A stretch of 34,558 nucleotides of DNA, taken from contig JABDCE010000026.1 of NCBI GenBank assembly GCA_013288285.1, positions 1 through 34,558 on the forward strand, read 5' to 3'. Source of the stretch: Bacteroidota bacterium (GTDB lineage Bacteria; Bacteroidota; Bacteroidia; Chitinophagales; Chitinophagaceae). The translations under genes and the position numbers were made by a program. Under the pieces are notes generated by a model. The model was not told where the DNA came from, ran no database searches, and saw only the letters and a list, made by a program, of their open reading frames with translations. The stretch's first letter is position 1; each line of letters begins with the position of its first letter. Positions 26,141-34,558 of this stretch are shown here, one piece after another.

Positions 26141-26347
26141 ATGGATATCGCTCAGACACACAAAATAAAATCGTGCCCGAAATGTGGTACGGACTTTACC
26201 TGTCATCCGCTCGATTGCTGGTGCAGCATGCTACCTCCCGTCATGCCTATGATACCGGGGGCGGAATGCTATTGTCCTGCTTGTCTCCAGGTTATTATTG
26301 ATCAAAAGCTCAACGAGCCCAAGTCCGAACAGGAACAAACGCCTTGA
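26141..26347 (+). CDS. Cysteine-rich CWC-family protein
   Basis: 68 residues with eight Cys arranged as CPKCG, FTC, a CWC triplet and CYCPACL, the pattern of the small Cys-rich CWC family, presumed to bind metal. The function of the family is unknown. It stands alone between the ThiE-like gene and the metalloprotease, with a promoter that allows almost no leader. Confidence 0.8.
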   Translation: MDIAQTHKIKSCPKCGTDFTCHPLDCWCSMLPPVMPMIPGAECYCPACLQVIIDQKLNEPKSEQEQTP

Positions 26348-26369
26348 TGCAATACCGCTAATTGTTCCA

Positions 26370-28907
26370 CTACCCTTTCGGGTCCAGCGCCTTCTTTATG
26401 CGGTAAGACACATCCTGCAAGTGGTACTTGCTCATTTTGTCCGATGTGCCCGGTGTCGCAGCATCAACCTGAGTTTTCAGCGCCACTAATTGCGCCCGTG
26501 CCACTGAAGTAACGTCTGTGTTCTTGATATTCACATTCATTAAGGCCGCAAAACCGGTAAGCGGTGTAGATGGCGGTGTATAATTGATCAGGTTGATCAG
26601 CGCTTCCACGTATGCCTTTTGCAGGTTACGCCTGTACACGTCTATTGGTTTCTTAGTGGCCAGTTCGCTCCATATACCTTTTTTCACATCATCCATCATC
26701 ACATCGAGCGCGTATGTGTTCGTTCCATACCTGCCACTGCTTACAGCCAACCTGTTGAGCCGTGCGCCTGATAGCAGGCTGTTCAGCACATTTACCTGTA
26801 TATTGCTGATCGTCTCAGATGATACCGGATTATTTATCTTGTTCAGAATGTCCTTATTCAACAACCATTGCGGCGTCTCGAACAATTGCTTATGCAAAAA
26901 TACTATCGCTTCCTGCTGTATGGCCTTTGGAGTTGGTTCATACACATCTTCATTGGTCTGCTCTATGCTTTTGGGCGTTTCATAGACACCACCTACATTT
27001 TTCACTACATGGTACATATAGCGGTTGTACTGACCTATCAGCGCACTGTACATGTCCCGCAGGTTATCGTATTTGTCGGCAGCTTCGTAGGTCCATTCCG
27101 GAAGTTTCACAATTATGCGCTGAAGGTTTTTTATACCATACTCGCTTGCCTTCATGGCGTTATCGCCCAGGTCTTCCGTTTGCGAGCGGGGGTCAAACGG
27201 ATTACTTTCTGTGCCAAACCACAGACGTGGATTAGCTTTCAGGCTATCCACTACCCATGTGTTCAATATCTTTTTGTCTTCTTTGGCATCCGTGGCATAA
27301 GAAGTCTTATATCCCCATTGTATCGCCCATTTATCATAGTCGCCTATTCGCGGAAATAGGCCTACTTCGCTTATGTTATCCTCCGGCTGTGCCACATAAT
27401 TGAAGCGTGCGTAGTCCATTATCGACGCAGTATGCCCGTTGGCTTCCACCCATGCCTTGTCACGCAGCTTCTCTACCGGTGTGCGGCTACTACTGCCCAT
27501 ATTATGGCGCAGGCCCAGCGTATGGCCCACTTCATGCGAAGACACAAAACGGATAAGTTGCCCCATCAATTCATCGTCAAACTCCATCTTCCTTGCTTTA
27601 GGGTCTACTGCGGCGGCCTGTATCATATACCAGTCATGGAGCAGTTTCATTACATTATGGAACCAGCCTATGTGGCTCTCTATTATTTCTCCGCTGCGGG
27701 GGTCATGCACATTAGGACCGTATGCATTCTCTATGTCTGATGGCAGGTAGCGCAACACCGAATACCGGGCGTCCTCCAGGTTCATGGTAGAGTCCTTTTC
27801 ATCCCATTCTTTACCTATGATGGCGTTTTTGTAACCGGCCCTTTCAAAGGCTTTCTGCCAATCGTTAATACCCTGTATCAGGTATGGCCGCCATTTTTTG
27901 GGCGTTGCAGGGTCTATGTAGTAAACAATTGGTTTCTTGGGTTCTACAAGTTCGCCGCGCTTCCATTTCTCCACGTCCTCATCCTTCGGTTCCAGCCTCC
28001 AGCGTACTATGAACACCTGGTTATCTACTTTCTGCTGTTTGTCGTCATACATCTCATAGTCATCGGCAAAGAAACCTACGCGCGGATCATAAAACCTTTT
28101 CAGCATCGGTACTTTAGGCAGCAGTATAAAGGAGTTGTTCATTTCCACCGTCACCGCTCCGGCCACATAAGCCGCAGGGAAAGTGACAGACGGGAAAGAG
28201 CCCGGTGATGAAGGCATAAAAGATGGCGACGAATTAAACGTACGCACTACTTTTACCTCGGTATTAATGGGGTAAGAGTTAATGCTCTCGATATAGGTTC
28301 TGTCACCCACCTGGCCGGTCAGATTGAACAGTTTTTTCGAAAAGGCGCCAAGGCTAATAGGTTGATTGTCGCCTTTAAAGAAATCAGAAACATCTATCAC
28401 TACAGAATTCGAATCCTTGCCATAGGCCTTGATCTCGAAAGACTCCGCTATAGGGTCAAGATTGGAATTGGTAACGGCCTTGTATATCTCGTTAGTAGAA
28501 TCTGCTACGCTGATGGTAGTGACCACACGAAGAAATATGTTCTTGTTCGGACCCTTTTCCCACCGTATCGTTTGTTCGTTCTCCAGTTCGCCCGCATACT
28601 TGCCTGCCCCGCCTGCCACTTTGTTATAACGGGTGATCACCATCATTTCCCTGTTCAAGAGGGAGTCCGGTATCTCGAAATACCATTTGTCTTCCACTTT
28701 ATGCACGGTAAAAAGCCCGGCCTTTGTTACCGCCTTATCGGTGATCACTTTATTATACGGCTTTGGGCCTTTTTTACTTGAAGCAGTATCTGCCGATTTC
28801 GCAGGCGCGGCAGGAGTGCTTGTACTACTATCATTATGTTTATTGCGTTTCGCGGTCACCGCTATGGAAAGACATAGCAATGCGGGAACTATTATATATT
28901 TCTTCAT
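26370..28907 (-). CDS. Secreted zinc-dependent metalloprotease (DUF5117/DUF4953-type)
   Basis: 845 residues. A signal peptide (MKKYIIVPALLCLSIAVTA) is followed by a Ser/Thr/Ala/Lys linker, an N-terminal beta-rich domain to about residue 300 and a zincin domain with HEVGHTLGLRH at 458-468 (three His ligands and catalytic Glu459). ASIMDYARFNY downstream supplies the Met-turn, so it is a metzincin-like enzyme. The C-terminal 250 residues are helical. This architecture and length match the zinc-dependent metalloproteases common in Bacteroidota. It is expected in the periplasm or outside the cell; the substrate is unknown. Confidence 0.88.
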   Translation of the reverse strand: MKKYIIVPALLCLSIAVTAKRNKHNDSSTSTPAAPAKSADTASSKKGPKPYNKVITDKAVTKAGLFTVHKVEDKWYFEIPDSLLNREMMVITRYNKVAGGAGKYAGELENEQTIRWEKGPNKNIFLRVVTTISVADSTNEIYKAVTNSNLDPIAESFEIKAYGKDSNSVVIDVSDFFKGDNQPISLGAFSKKLFNLTGQVGDRTYIESINSYPINTEVKVVRTFNSSPSFMPSSPGSFPSVTFPAAYVAGAVTVEMNNSFILLPKVPMLKRFYDPRVGFFADDYEMYDDKQQKVDNQVFIVRWRLEPKDEDVEKWKRGELVEPKKPIVYYIDPATPKKWRPYLIQGINDWQKAFERAGYKNAIIGKEWDEKDSTMNLEDARYSVLRYLPSDIENAYGPNVHDPRSGEIIESHIGWFHNVMKLLHDWYMIQAAAVDPKARKMEFDDELMGQLIRFVSSHEVGHTLGLRHNMGSSSRTPVEKLRDKAWVEANGHTASIMDYARFNYVAQPEDNISEVGLFPRIGDYDKWAIQWGYKTSYATDAKEDKKILNTWVVDSLKANPRLWFGTESNPFDPRSQTEDLGDNAMKASEYGIKNLQRIIVKLPEWTYEAADKYDNLRDMYSALIGQYNRYMYHVVKNVGGVYETPKSIEQTNEDVYEPTPKAIQQEAIVFLHKQLFETPQWLLNKDILNKINNPVSSETISNIQVNVLNSLLSGARLNRLAVSSGRYGTNTYALDVMMDDVKKGIWSELATKKPIDVYRRNLQKAYVEALINLINYTPPSTPLTGFAALMNVNIKNTDVTSVARAQLVALKTQVDAATPGTSDKMSKYHLQDVSYRIKKALDPKG

Positions 28908-29024
28908 TTACAGTAGAGTGTGTGTGACAAAATGAGCGGCAATGTACTGAACATAAAGTATAATTCAATACCTGCCGGAAAAGTACCGTAGAAATTCACC
29001 CTGCCTCTGTGTGGATATACGTGG

Positions 29025-29468
29025 CTACCTATTGGGTGGCTGATTCAGCAATATCCAGTACAAGCCAAGATCACCAACAGCGTTAAGAAAATTTTCAAAT
29101 CCTACCGGCTTTACAATATAACTGTTCACGCCCAGCTCGTAACAAGTGGTTACATCGGGGTCTTCATTTGACGAGGTAAGCACCACCACCGGAATTGATT
29201 TTGTCCTGTCGTCCGACTTTAGTCTTTTGAGCACTTCAATGCCGTTTATCTTCGGCATTTTCAGATCCAGTAGTATTACCTTGGGTTTATGGGTGGTGTC
29301 TCTTCCATCATAGGCGCCTTCCCCAAAGATAAAATCCATGGCCTCCGCGCCATCTTTCAGGTGGATGATCTTGTTGGCAAAATGATTTTTTTTCAGTGCC
29401 CTGATCGTCAGTTCTGCATCTGCGGGATTGTCTTCTACCAGTACTATTTCCATTTCCAGGTTTTCCAT
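29025..29468 (-). CDS. Single-domain response regulator
   Basis: 147 residues, a stand-alone receiver domain. The acidic pocket is in LVEDNP (Glu12, Asp13), the phospho-acceptor is Asp68 in ILLDLKMP, Thr/Ser in VLTSSNED, and Lys in YIVKPVG. It has no output domain, like Rcp1 or CheY-type regulators paired with phytochrome-like kinases. It starts 5 nt after the kinase gene, so the two are almost surely partners. Confidence 0.92.
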   Translation of the reverse strand: MENLEMEIVLVEDNPADAELTIRALKKNHFANKIIHLKDGAEAMDFIFGEGAYDGRDTTHKPKVILLDLKMPKINGIEVLKRLKSDDRTKSIPVVVLTSSNEDPDVTTCYELGVNSYIVKPVGFENFLNAVGDLGLYWILLNQPPNR

Positions 29469-29473
29469 AATTT

Positions 29474-30988
29474 TTAGTTATTTGGCAGTGAAAAATATAT
29501 CGTAGCTCCCTCGCCCACCTTGCCTTCAGCCCACACCTTGCCTCCATGGCTGGTGACAATGCGGTGCACAATAGCCAGCCCCACCCCTGACCCATCAAAC
29601 TCATCAGTCGTATGTAACCGCTGAAAAACGCCGAAAAGCTTATCCACATAGCGCATATCAAATCCGGCGCCATTGTCCTTTACTGAAAATATAACGGTAT
29701 TCCCTTCCAACTGCGATTTTATCTCTACTGTGGCATGTTCCTTCTTTGAAGAATACTTTATTGCGTTGCCTATGAGGTTTATCATTACCTGTGCCATTAG
29801 CGCGGGGTCTGATTTAACCTGATGAAGATGATCACATTTTATTTCAGCCTGGTAAACAACCGATTTATTTATTTCCCGGATAGCCTCTGCCACCACAGCA
29901 TTCATGTCGGTATCCCTGACAACCAATTCTTTTCTCCCAAGTTTCGAGAATCGGAGCAACTCGTCTATAAGTCGACCCATTTTCACAGCATTGTCACTTA
30001 TCGTATGTAGCAACCGCCGGCCCTCAGCATCAAGAATGTTAGAATAATCTTCGTCCAGCATTCTTGCAAAACCTGTAACCGCCCTTAACGGCGCTCGCAG
30101 GTCATGGGATACAGAATAGGAGAAGGCTTCGAGCTCTTTATTTAATTGCAGAATGGCGTACTGCTGCCTTGTCCGCTCGGTAATGTCTATCATCACTTTT
30201 ATAAAGCACTCTTTTCCATCAATGATTATCAGTTCAGCAGTGGTGAGCACTTTTTTTATCATCCCGTCCGCAGCTCTCAGATCCTGCTCTGCTTCCACGC
30301 CGTGTGCTCCTTGTTCTTTTACATATTTTACGTGGTTGTCCCTGTTCGTTTCGTCGGTTATTCCCAGGTCAGACAGCGTTTTACCGACAACCTCAATGCT
30401 TTTCAACAAAAACAATGTTTCAAAAGCCTTGTTCACATATTGCAGCTTGCCATCTGCCACATTGGTGATAATGAAAACGACAGGGCTTAAATTGAGTATG
30501 TGATAAAACCTGTCGTCACTATCCCTGACAGTCTGCTCCAACTCCGATTGCAGTTGCTCCTGCCTCCTTATATCTTCCGCAAAGCGTTTCTGGGCCAGTG
30601 ATGATTCGGTAACATCCTCTACTTTATGAATGATGTATTGCACCTCATTTTTCGCATCGAGTACAGGGGTATTGAGTGGCCGCCAGTACCTTTCTTCAAA
30701 CACTCCATCAGGCCTGCGTATATCATACTTTTGAATGGCCATCACATGAGCCGCTTTCGTCTGTAGCACAATAGTCAAAGAGGTATTTAAATTGGCCGCA
30801 CCATCTGCCGAATGATCCTCGGGATTATCAGGAAAAACATCAAATAACCCCCTGTCCATTATTTCTTCACGCCTGGTAAGCGTAGCTTGTAAATATGCGT
30901 CGCTTGCTCCTATGATAGTCAGGTCAGGAGATAATACTAAATATAGATCCGGAGCGGTTTCAAAAAGGCTTTTATAGTCCACCGACAT
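29474..30988 (-). CDS. PAS-domain sensor histidine kinase
   Basis: 504 residues, no membrane segment, so cytosolic. Two PAS domains (about 5-130 and 155-275; the second ends in DITERTRQQ) precede a HisKA domain with phospho-accepting His295 in [10 protein letters not shown] and a HATPase domain with N box ([10 protein letters not shown]), G1 box (KDNGAGFD) and G2 box (GSGVGLAIV). All key residues are present. It should phosphorylate the receiver encoded directly after it. The signal sensed is unknown. Confidence 0.92.
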   Translation of the reverse strand: MSVDYKSLFETAPDLYLVLSPDLTIIGASDAYLQATLTRREEIMDRGLFDVFPDNPEDHSADGAANLNTSLTIVLQTKAAHVMAIQKYDIRRPDGVFEERYWRPLNTPVLDAKNEVQYIIHKVEDVTESSLAQKRFAEDIRRQEQLQSELEQTVRDSDDRFYHILNLSPVVFIITNVADGKLQYVNKAFETLFLLKSIEVVGKTLSDLGITDETNRDNHVKYVKEQGAHGVEAEQDLRAADGMIKKVLTTAELIIIDGKECFIKVMIDITERTRQQYAILQLNKELEAFSYSVSHDLRAPLRAVTGFARMLDEDYSNILDAEGRRLLHTISDNAVKMGRLIDELLRFSKLGRKELVVRDTDMNAVVAEAIREINKSVVYQAEIKCDHLHQVKSDPALMAQVMINLIGNAIKYSSKKEHATVEIKSQLEGNTVIFSVKDNGAGFDMRYVDKLFGVFQRLHTTDEFDGSGVGLAIVHRIVTSHGGKVWAEGKVGEGATIYFSLPNN

Positions 30989-31035
30989 ATCTTCAGTTTA
31001 TTCATTAATTGAGCTGTTAGCCTGCATGTAGTACA

Positions 31036-31458
31036 TTATGCCAGCCCTAACCGCTTATTCAGTACATGCACTATAAGCCTGATGGACTCCTTGGTCAACG
31101 GCTTTATCAGGTAATACTCCACATTCCTGTTCGATTGGGCACGCATCATATCCTGCTTGTTCACAGATGATGACAGTATATGTATCTTAACCTTGTTCTT
31201 GACATGCGCATCCAGCTTGTCAAACAGATCCAGGAAATCCCAGGCATTCAATACCGGCATACTTATATCCAACAACAGTATAGACCGCTCATCGCTATTT
31301 GAATTGGAATATTTCTTAACGATATAATCAAACCCTTCCTGCGGGTCTGTAAAATCTGTGATCGTTGCCCCTTCGTAAGTTTTTTCAATAATCTTACGAC
31401 AAAGTGTATTATTGATCACATCATCGTCAATAATAATAAAGTTTTTAATGTAGCTCAT
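31036..31458 (-). CDS. Single-domain response regulator
   Basis: 140 residues, a receiver domain only. Acidic residues IIIDDDV at 8-14, phospho-acceptor Asp64 in LLLDISMP, Ser in HILSSSV and Lys in YLIKPLT. It lies 41 bp after the REC-PAS kinase gene and 47 bp before the next kinase, in the same direction. It probably receives phosphate from the upstream kinase and passes it on by protein contact, as it has no DNA-binding domain. Confidence 0.9.
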   Translation of the reverse strand: MSYIKNFIIIDDDVINNTLCRKIIEKTYEGATITDFTDPQEGFDYIVKKYSNSNSDERSILLLDISMPVLNAWDFLDLFDKLDAHVKNKVKIHILSSSVNKQDMMRAQSNRNVEYYLIKPLTKESIRLIVHVLNKRLGLA

Positions 31459-31499
31459 AACGTCTTATTTAAGATAAACAATCTAAATTTACTATTACT

Positions 31500-33014
31500 T
31501 TATTCCAATTCAAAGGAATCGGGCAGATCGAAAACAATTTTAAATTCCGTTCCCTCATTCACTTTACTTGCTACGCTGATCTTGCCACCAAGCGTTTCTA
31601 CCTGTGTCTTCACCATGAACAATCCCATCCCTTTGCCTTCGGCATGACCGGGGTGAAACCGTTTGTATAATCCGAATACATAATTGCTCTTCTTCTCCAG
31701 GTCTATACCTATACCGTTGTCTTTAAATGTCAATTCTATTTTGCCGGGATGTTTACGGCTTTTTATTTCTATTACCGGTGCCAGGTCCTGCTTCCTGAAT
31801 TTAATACTATTAGAAATAAGATTATAGAATATGCTTTGTATGTAACTTTTCAACGTAGCCATTTCTCCTACTTCAGAGAAGTCGGTGGTGATCATAACAA
31901 AGCTATCATTGAGGGCTGCCCCTATCCCCGATTTTATATCATCCACAATGTCAGCAAATACTACTCTTTCTTTATTCTCGTTCACGTGGTTCCTCACTTG
32001 CAGTATCTGGTTGAGGTCTGTTATCGTGGCGTCAAGTTTTTTCACTGAAGCCGACAAGGCACGCATGAATTCAGCCTTTTCCTCCTCTTCCAGTTTCTCC
32101 TCCATCAATACATTTGTTACCCCTACGATATTTGCTACCGGCGCTCTCAGATTGTGCGAAACAATATAGGCAAACTGTTCCAGGTCTTTATTCCGCTGCA
32201 CCAGGTCTGCGGTTATTTTTTGCTCCTTCACTTCTGCATTTATGCTCTCTGACATATCCCTGATAAACCCATTAACGCGCAATGCTTTGTCTTTGTCATC
32301 ACGCTTCACCACCATTTCGCCATGTATATACTTTATGGTTCCGTCTTTAGCTATGATGCGGCAGTCATATTTCTGCTTTTCTGTTTTTGTAAAAGACTCA
32401 TCCAACTGCTGCTTCACAAAATTCACATCTTCCCCGTGCACACTTTTCAGAAAATTGGTGATCGATGGCTCTATCTCGCCTGGCTCATAACCCAGTATCC
32501 GGTATTGCACATCTGACCATCGCTGTATATACGTTACCAGGTCTGCTTCCCAGCTTCCAAAATGTGCCAGTTCGGCTGCATCTTTCAGCAATGCTTCATT
32601 AGCAATTACTTTCTCCATGTACTTTTTCCGCTCCAGATCCAGGCTGAATTTATGCACAGCGTTGATTATAGCACTGGGCAGGCGTTGCAACCTGTCTTTG
32701 AGTATGTAATCGCAGGCGCCCATCTTCATGATCTCTACAGCATACTCTTCAGAAATAGAGCCGGTAACCAGTATAAAGGGAATGGCCAGATCATGCGCAT
32801 TATATATCTCGAGGGCTTCTGCAGCGCTGAATTGCGGCATAGAATTATCGGCTAGTATAGCATCGAATGATGCATCCTTTATTGCTTTAATGTAATCCGG
32901 CTTTCCATAAGCCACAACCGATACAAAATCCATCCCCGACTTTTCCAGTGTCCTGATGATCAACTCAGCATCTGAGATCACATCTTCCAGCAACAATAAA
33001 TTGAGTGTTTTCAT
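31500..33014 (-). CDS. Hybrid receiver-PAS histidine kinase
   Basis: 504 residues, cytosolic. An N-terminal receiver domain (1-125; LLLLEDV, Asp56 in ILADNSMP, Lys in YILKDRL) is followed by a PAS domain of the GSWEADL type (about 145-265), a HisKA domain with His287 in YIVSHNLRAP, and a HATPase domain with NLISNSIKFR, KDNGIGID and GKGMGLFMV. A receiver at the N terminus suggests it is itself controlled by another kinase. First gene of a four-gene, same-strand signalling run. Confidence 0.9.
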   Translation of the reverse strand: MKTLNLLLLEDVISDAELIIRTLEKSGMDFVSVVAYGKPDYIKAIKDASFDAILADNSMPQFSAAEALEIYNAHDLAIPFILVTGSISEEYAVEIMKMGACDYILKDRLQRLPSAIINAVHKFSLDLERKKYMEKVIANEALLKDAAELAHFGSWEADLVTYIQRWSDVQYRILGYEPGEIEPSITNFLKSVHGEDVNFVKQQLDESFTKTEKQKYDCRIIAKDGTIKYIHGEMVVKRDDKDKALRVNGFIRDMSESINAEVKEQKITADLVQRNKDLEQFAYIVSHNLRAPVANIVGVTNVLMEEKLEEEEKAEFMRALSASVKKLDATITDLNQILQVRNHVNENKERVVFADIVDDIKSGIGAALNDSFVMITTDFSEVGEMATLKSYIQSIFYNLISNSIKFRKQDLAPVIEIKSRKHPGKIELTFKDNGIGIDLEKKSNYVFGLYKRFHPGHAEGKGMGLFMVKTQVETLGGKISVASKVNEGTEFKIVFDLPDSFELE

Positions 33015-33447
33015 TATGTCAATTTAATAGTTCATATAGGATATTATCAAGTAAATACATTTTTTAAAATCACCATATTGTAAATGTAGTGAAACCTTTT
33101 TTCCTAAGTATGTATAAAAGGACATTTTTAAGTCAGAAAAAATCCGTATCTTAACGCGCGAAATTTTATGTAAACAAAATATCTGTACCCATTCAAATTT
33201 TTACACGAATTACCCATAATAATCAATTGATTATTAATCGAAAACACTACCAGAAACAATAACATTATATACACTTGCATATATTATTATCACTATTATT
33301 TATCGTGTTATTCATTTGTTATTGTTTAAATATGGTCGATTTAAGCTGAAATACCCGTATAAAAGCGCCAAAGTGAAAAAATATTTCCGATGGGTAACAA
33401 TATCTTTGTCACAGGTATAGCGTGAAAAACAGAATAACGGGCATAGC
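33015..33447. other. AT-rich intergenic region between divergent genes
   Basis: No gene is seen. It holds the promoters of the kinase run (minus) and of the LtrA-like gene (plus), a perfect 20-bp palindrome at 33217-33236 and a second possible plus-strand box, TATCTTAA, near 33150. The length and palindrome suggest regulator binding. Confidence 0.5.
33401..33408 (+). promoter_or_regulatory. -7 box of the LtrA-family gene
   Basis: TATCTTTG is a perfect TAnnTTTG match 39 nt before the ATG at 33448. The -33 box is not clear. Confidence 0.55.
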
Positions 33448-34558
33448 ATGAAACATGAGCACATTGCCCCCTGGTGGGGAGCACCAAAGAAGTTCTCGAC
33501 AAAATTTGCTGAACGGAAAATAAGCTGGCTTGAGCTGTTTTACGACCTGGTGTATACTGTGGCTATTGCCCGTATCACTACTTACTTTTCGCAGCACCCC
33601 ACCCTATCCGGCTTTCTCGACTATCTGTATCTCTTCATCATGATATTCTGGGGCTGGTTTAACGGCAGTATGTATCATGACCTGCATGGCACACCGGGCA
33701 TCCGCACGCGACTCATGACACTGTGGCAAATGGTAGCAGTTGCCGCCATGATCGTATGCCTCAACAGCCCGCAGGACCGCATTATGTTTCGCGGCACCAT
33801 CTCCATAATGGTGATGCAACTATATATTACCTATCTATGGTGGAGCGTAGGTATCTATGACAAAGAACATCGCCGGCTCAACCGGCCATATACGATATGC
33901 TTCCTGCTGTCGCTACTGGTCATATTCTCTACGCTATTCCTTCACCCGCCCTACGTTCGCATAGCATTCTTCGCATCGCTGGTGCTCAATTACCTGCCGC
34001 CATTCTATATGTCGCTGGGGAGCAGGAACCGAAGCTTCAACCTCTCACCCAGCATGACGGAACGGCTGGGATTGTTTACCATCATCATGTTTGGCGAGGT
34101 GGTGACCGGGGCTATCAATGGCGCTACCACCGTGCAGGAATTCAGCTGGGTGAGCTGGGGCACTTTCGTATTGGCCATCCTCATCGTCTTTGCACTGTGG
34201 TGGATATTCTTTGCGCTGATCGCAGACCGCAACTGTAAGGAAGGCCTACTGAAAGGGCAGGTGATGATAGTTTGCTACATACCACTACTTATGTCGCTGG
34301 GTATGCTGGGGGCTACATTCTCCGGCATATTCTCAGCAACGCAGGCCGCACAGGAATGGACTTACCGGCTGTTCGCCTTTCGTATAGCCATATTCCTCTG
34401 GGGCACTGTGCTCATATCTAACTTCCTGATGTACCCTGCCTCGTACATACCCGCACGCAAATGGTTCCAACTGCTGCTGGTGGCAGTGGGCGCTATCATA
34501 GCTGTGGGCGGCTACTTCGTCACCCAGCTACCCTTATACCTGCTCTTTACTATCATAT
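33448..34558 (+). CDS. Low temperature requirement A (LtrA)-family membrane protein, 3' truncated
   Basis: 370 codons without a stop, running off the window. The N terminus has the family signature RKISWLELFYDLVYTVAIARI, and MTERLGLFTIIMFGEVVTGAI further on matches the second conserved LtrA motif. At least nine hydrophobic segments indicate an inner-membrane protein. The family is named from a Listeria cold-growth mutant, but its biochemical role is not known. LtrA proteins are about 360-420 residues, so only a short C terminus is missing. It is divergent from the kinase run. Confidence 0.85.
   Translation, partial: MKHEHIAPWWGAPKKFSTKFAERKISWLELFYDLVYTVAIARITTYFSQHPTLSGFLDYLYLFIMIFWGWFNGSMYHDLHGTPGIRTRLMTLWQMVAVAAMIVCLNSPQDRIMFRGTISIMVMQLYITYLWWSVGIYDKEHRRLNRPYTICFLLSLLVIFSTLFLHPPYVRIAFFASLVLNYLPPFYMSLGSRNRSFNLSPSMTERLGLFTIIMFGEVVTGAINGATTVQEFSWVSWGTFVLAILIVFALWWIFFALIADRNCKEGLLKGQVMIVCYIPLLMSLGMLGATFSGIFSATQAAQEWTYRLFAFRIAIFLWGTVLISNFLMYPASYIPARKWFQLLLVAVGAIIAVGGYFVTQLPLYLLFTII

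Overview
The window is a piece of a Bacteroidota chromosome, most likely from the Chitinophagales. The evidence is the repeated TAnnTTTG (-7) promoter boxes, the near absence of Shine-Dalgarno sites, 'CKK'-type lipoproteins, a DUF5117/DUF4953-type metalloprotease and the thi gene order. The taxon is inferred, not proven.

Positions 1-12556 are the right end of a tailed prophage. In order it carries the C-terminal part of a tape-measure protein, a large tail protein, an antisense island of four small host-interaction-type genes (a lipoprotein, a two-helix membrane protein, a secreted His-rich peptide and an unknown protein), a leucine-rich tail or fibre protein, a phage-borne CAU-anticodon tRNA next to a structured non-coding stretch, a fibre protein with a signal peptide, and a tightly overlapping cassette of small membrane proteins that includes two micropeptides and an in-frame amber codon. 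The element ends with a tyrosine recombinase beside a chromosomal tRNA-Asn, the probable attachment site.

Positions 12977-17852 encode what looks like a synthase-dependent exopolysaccharide machine: a TPR plus outer-membrane protein, a processive family 2 glycosyltransferase in the inner membrane, and a membrane-anchored GH26 glycosidase. A lipoprotein gene with a sigma-54-like promoter follows.

Positions 18783-25460 are a TPP-riboswitch-controlled thiamin operon, thiS-thiC-thiD-thiE-thiG-thiH-thiF. Two of its genes, thiD and the rhodanese part of thiF, are each cut by a single in-frame TAA while the rest of the frame is intact. This suggests recent loss of de novo thiamin synthesis, or sequence error. 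A second ThiE/TenI-like gene converges on the operon.

The remainder holds a Cys-rich CWC protein, a large secreted zinc metalloprotease, a run of two histidine kinase-response regulator pairs with no DNA-binding output domain, an AT-rich intergenic region, and the first 370 codons of an LtrA-family membrane protein that runs off the window.
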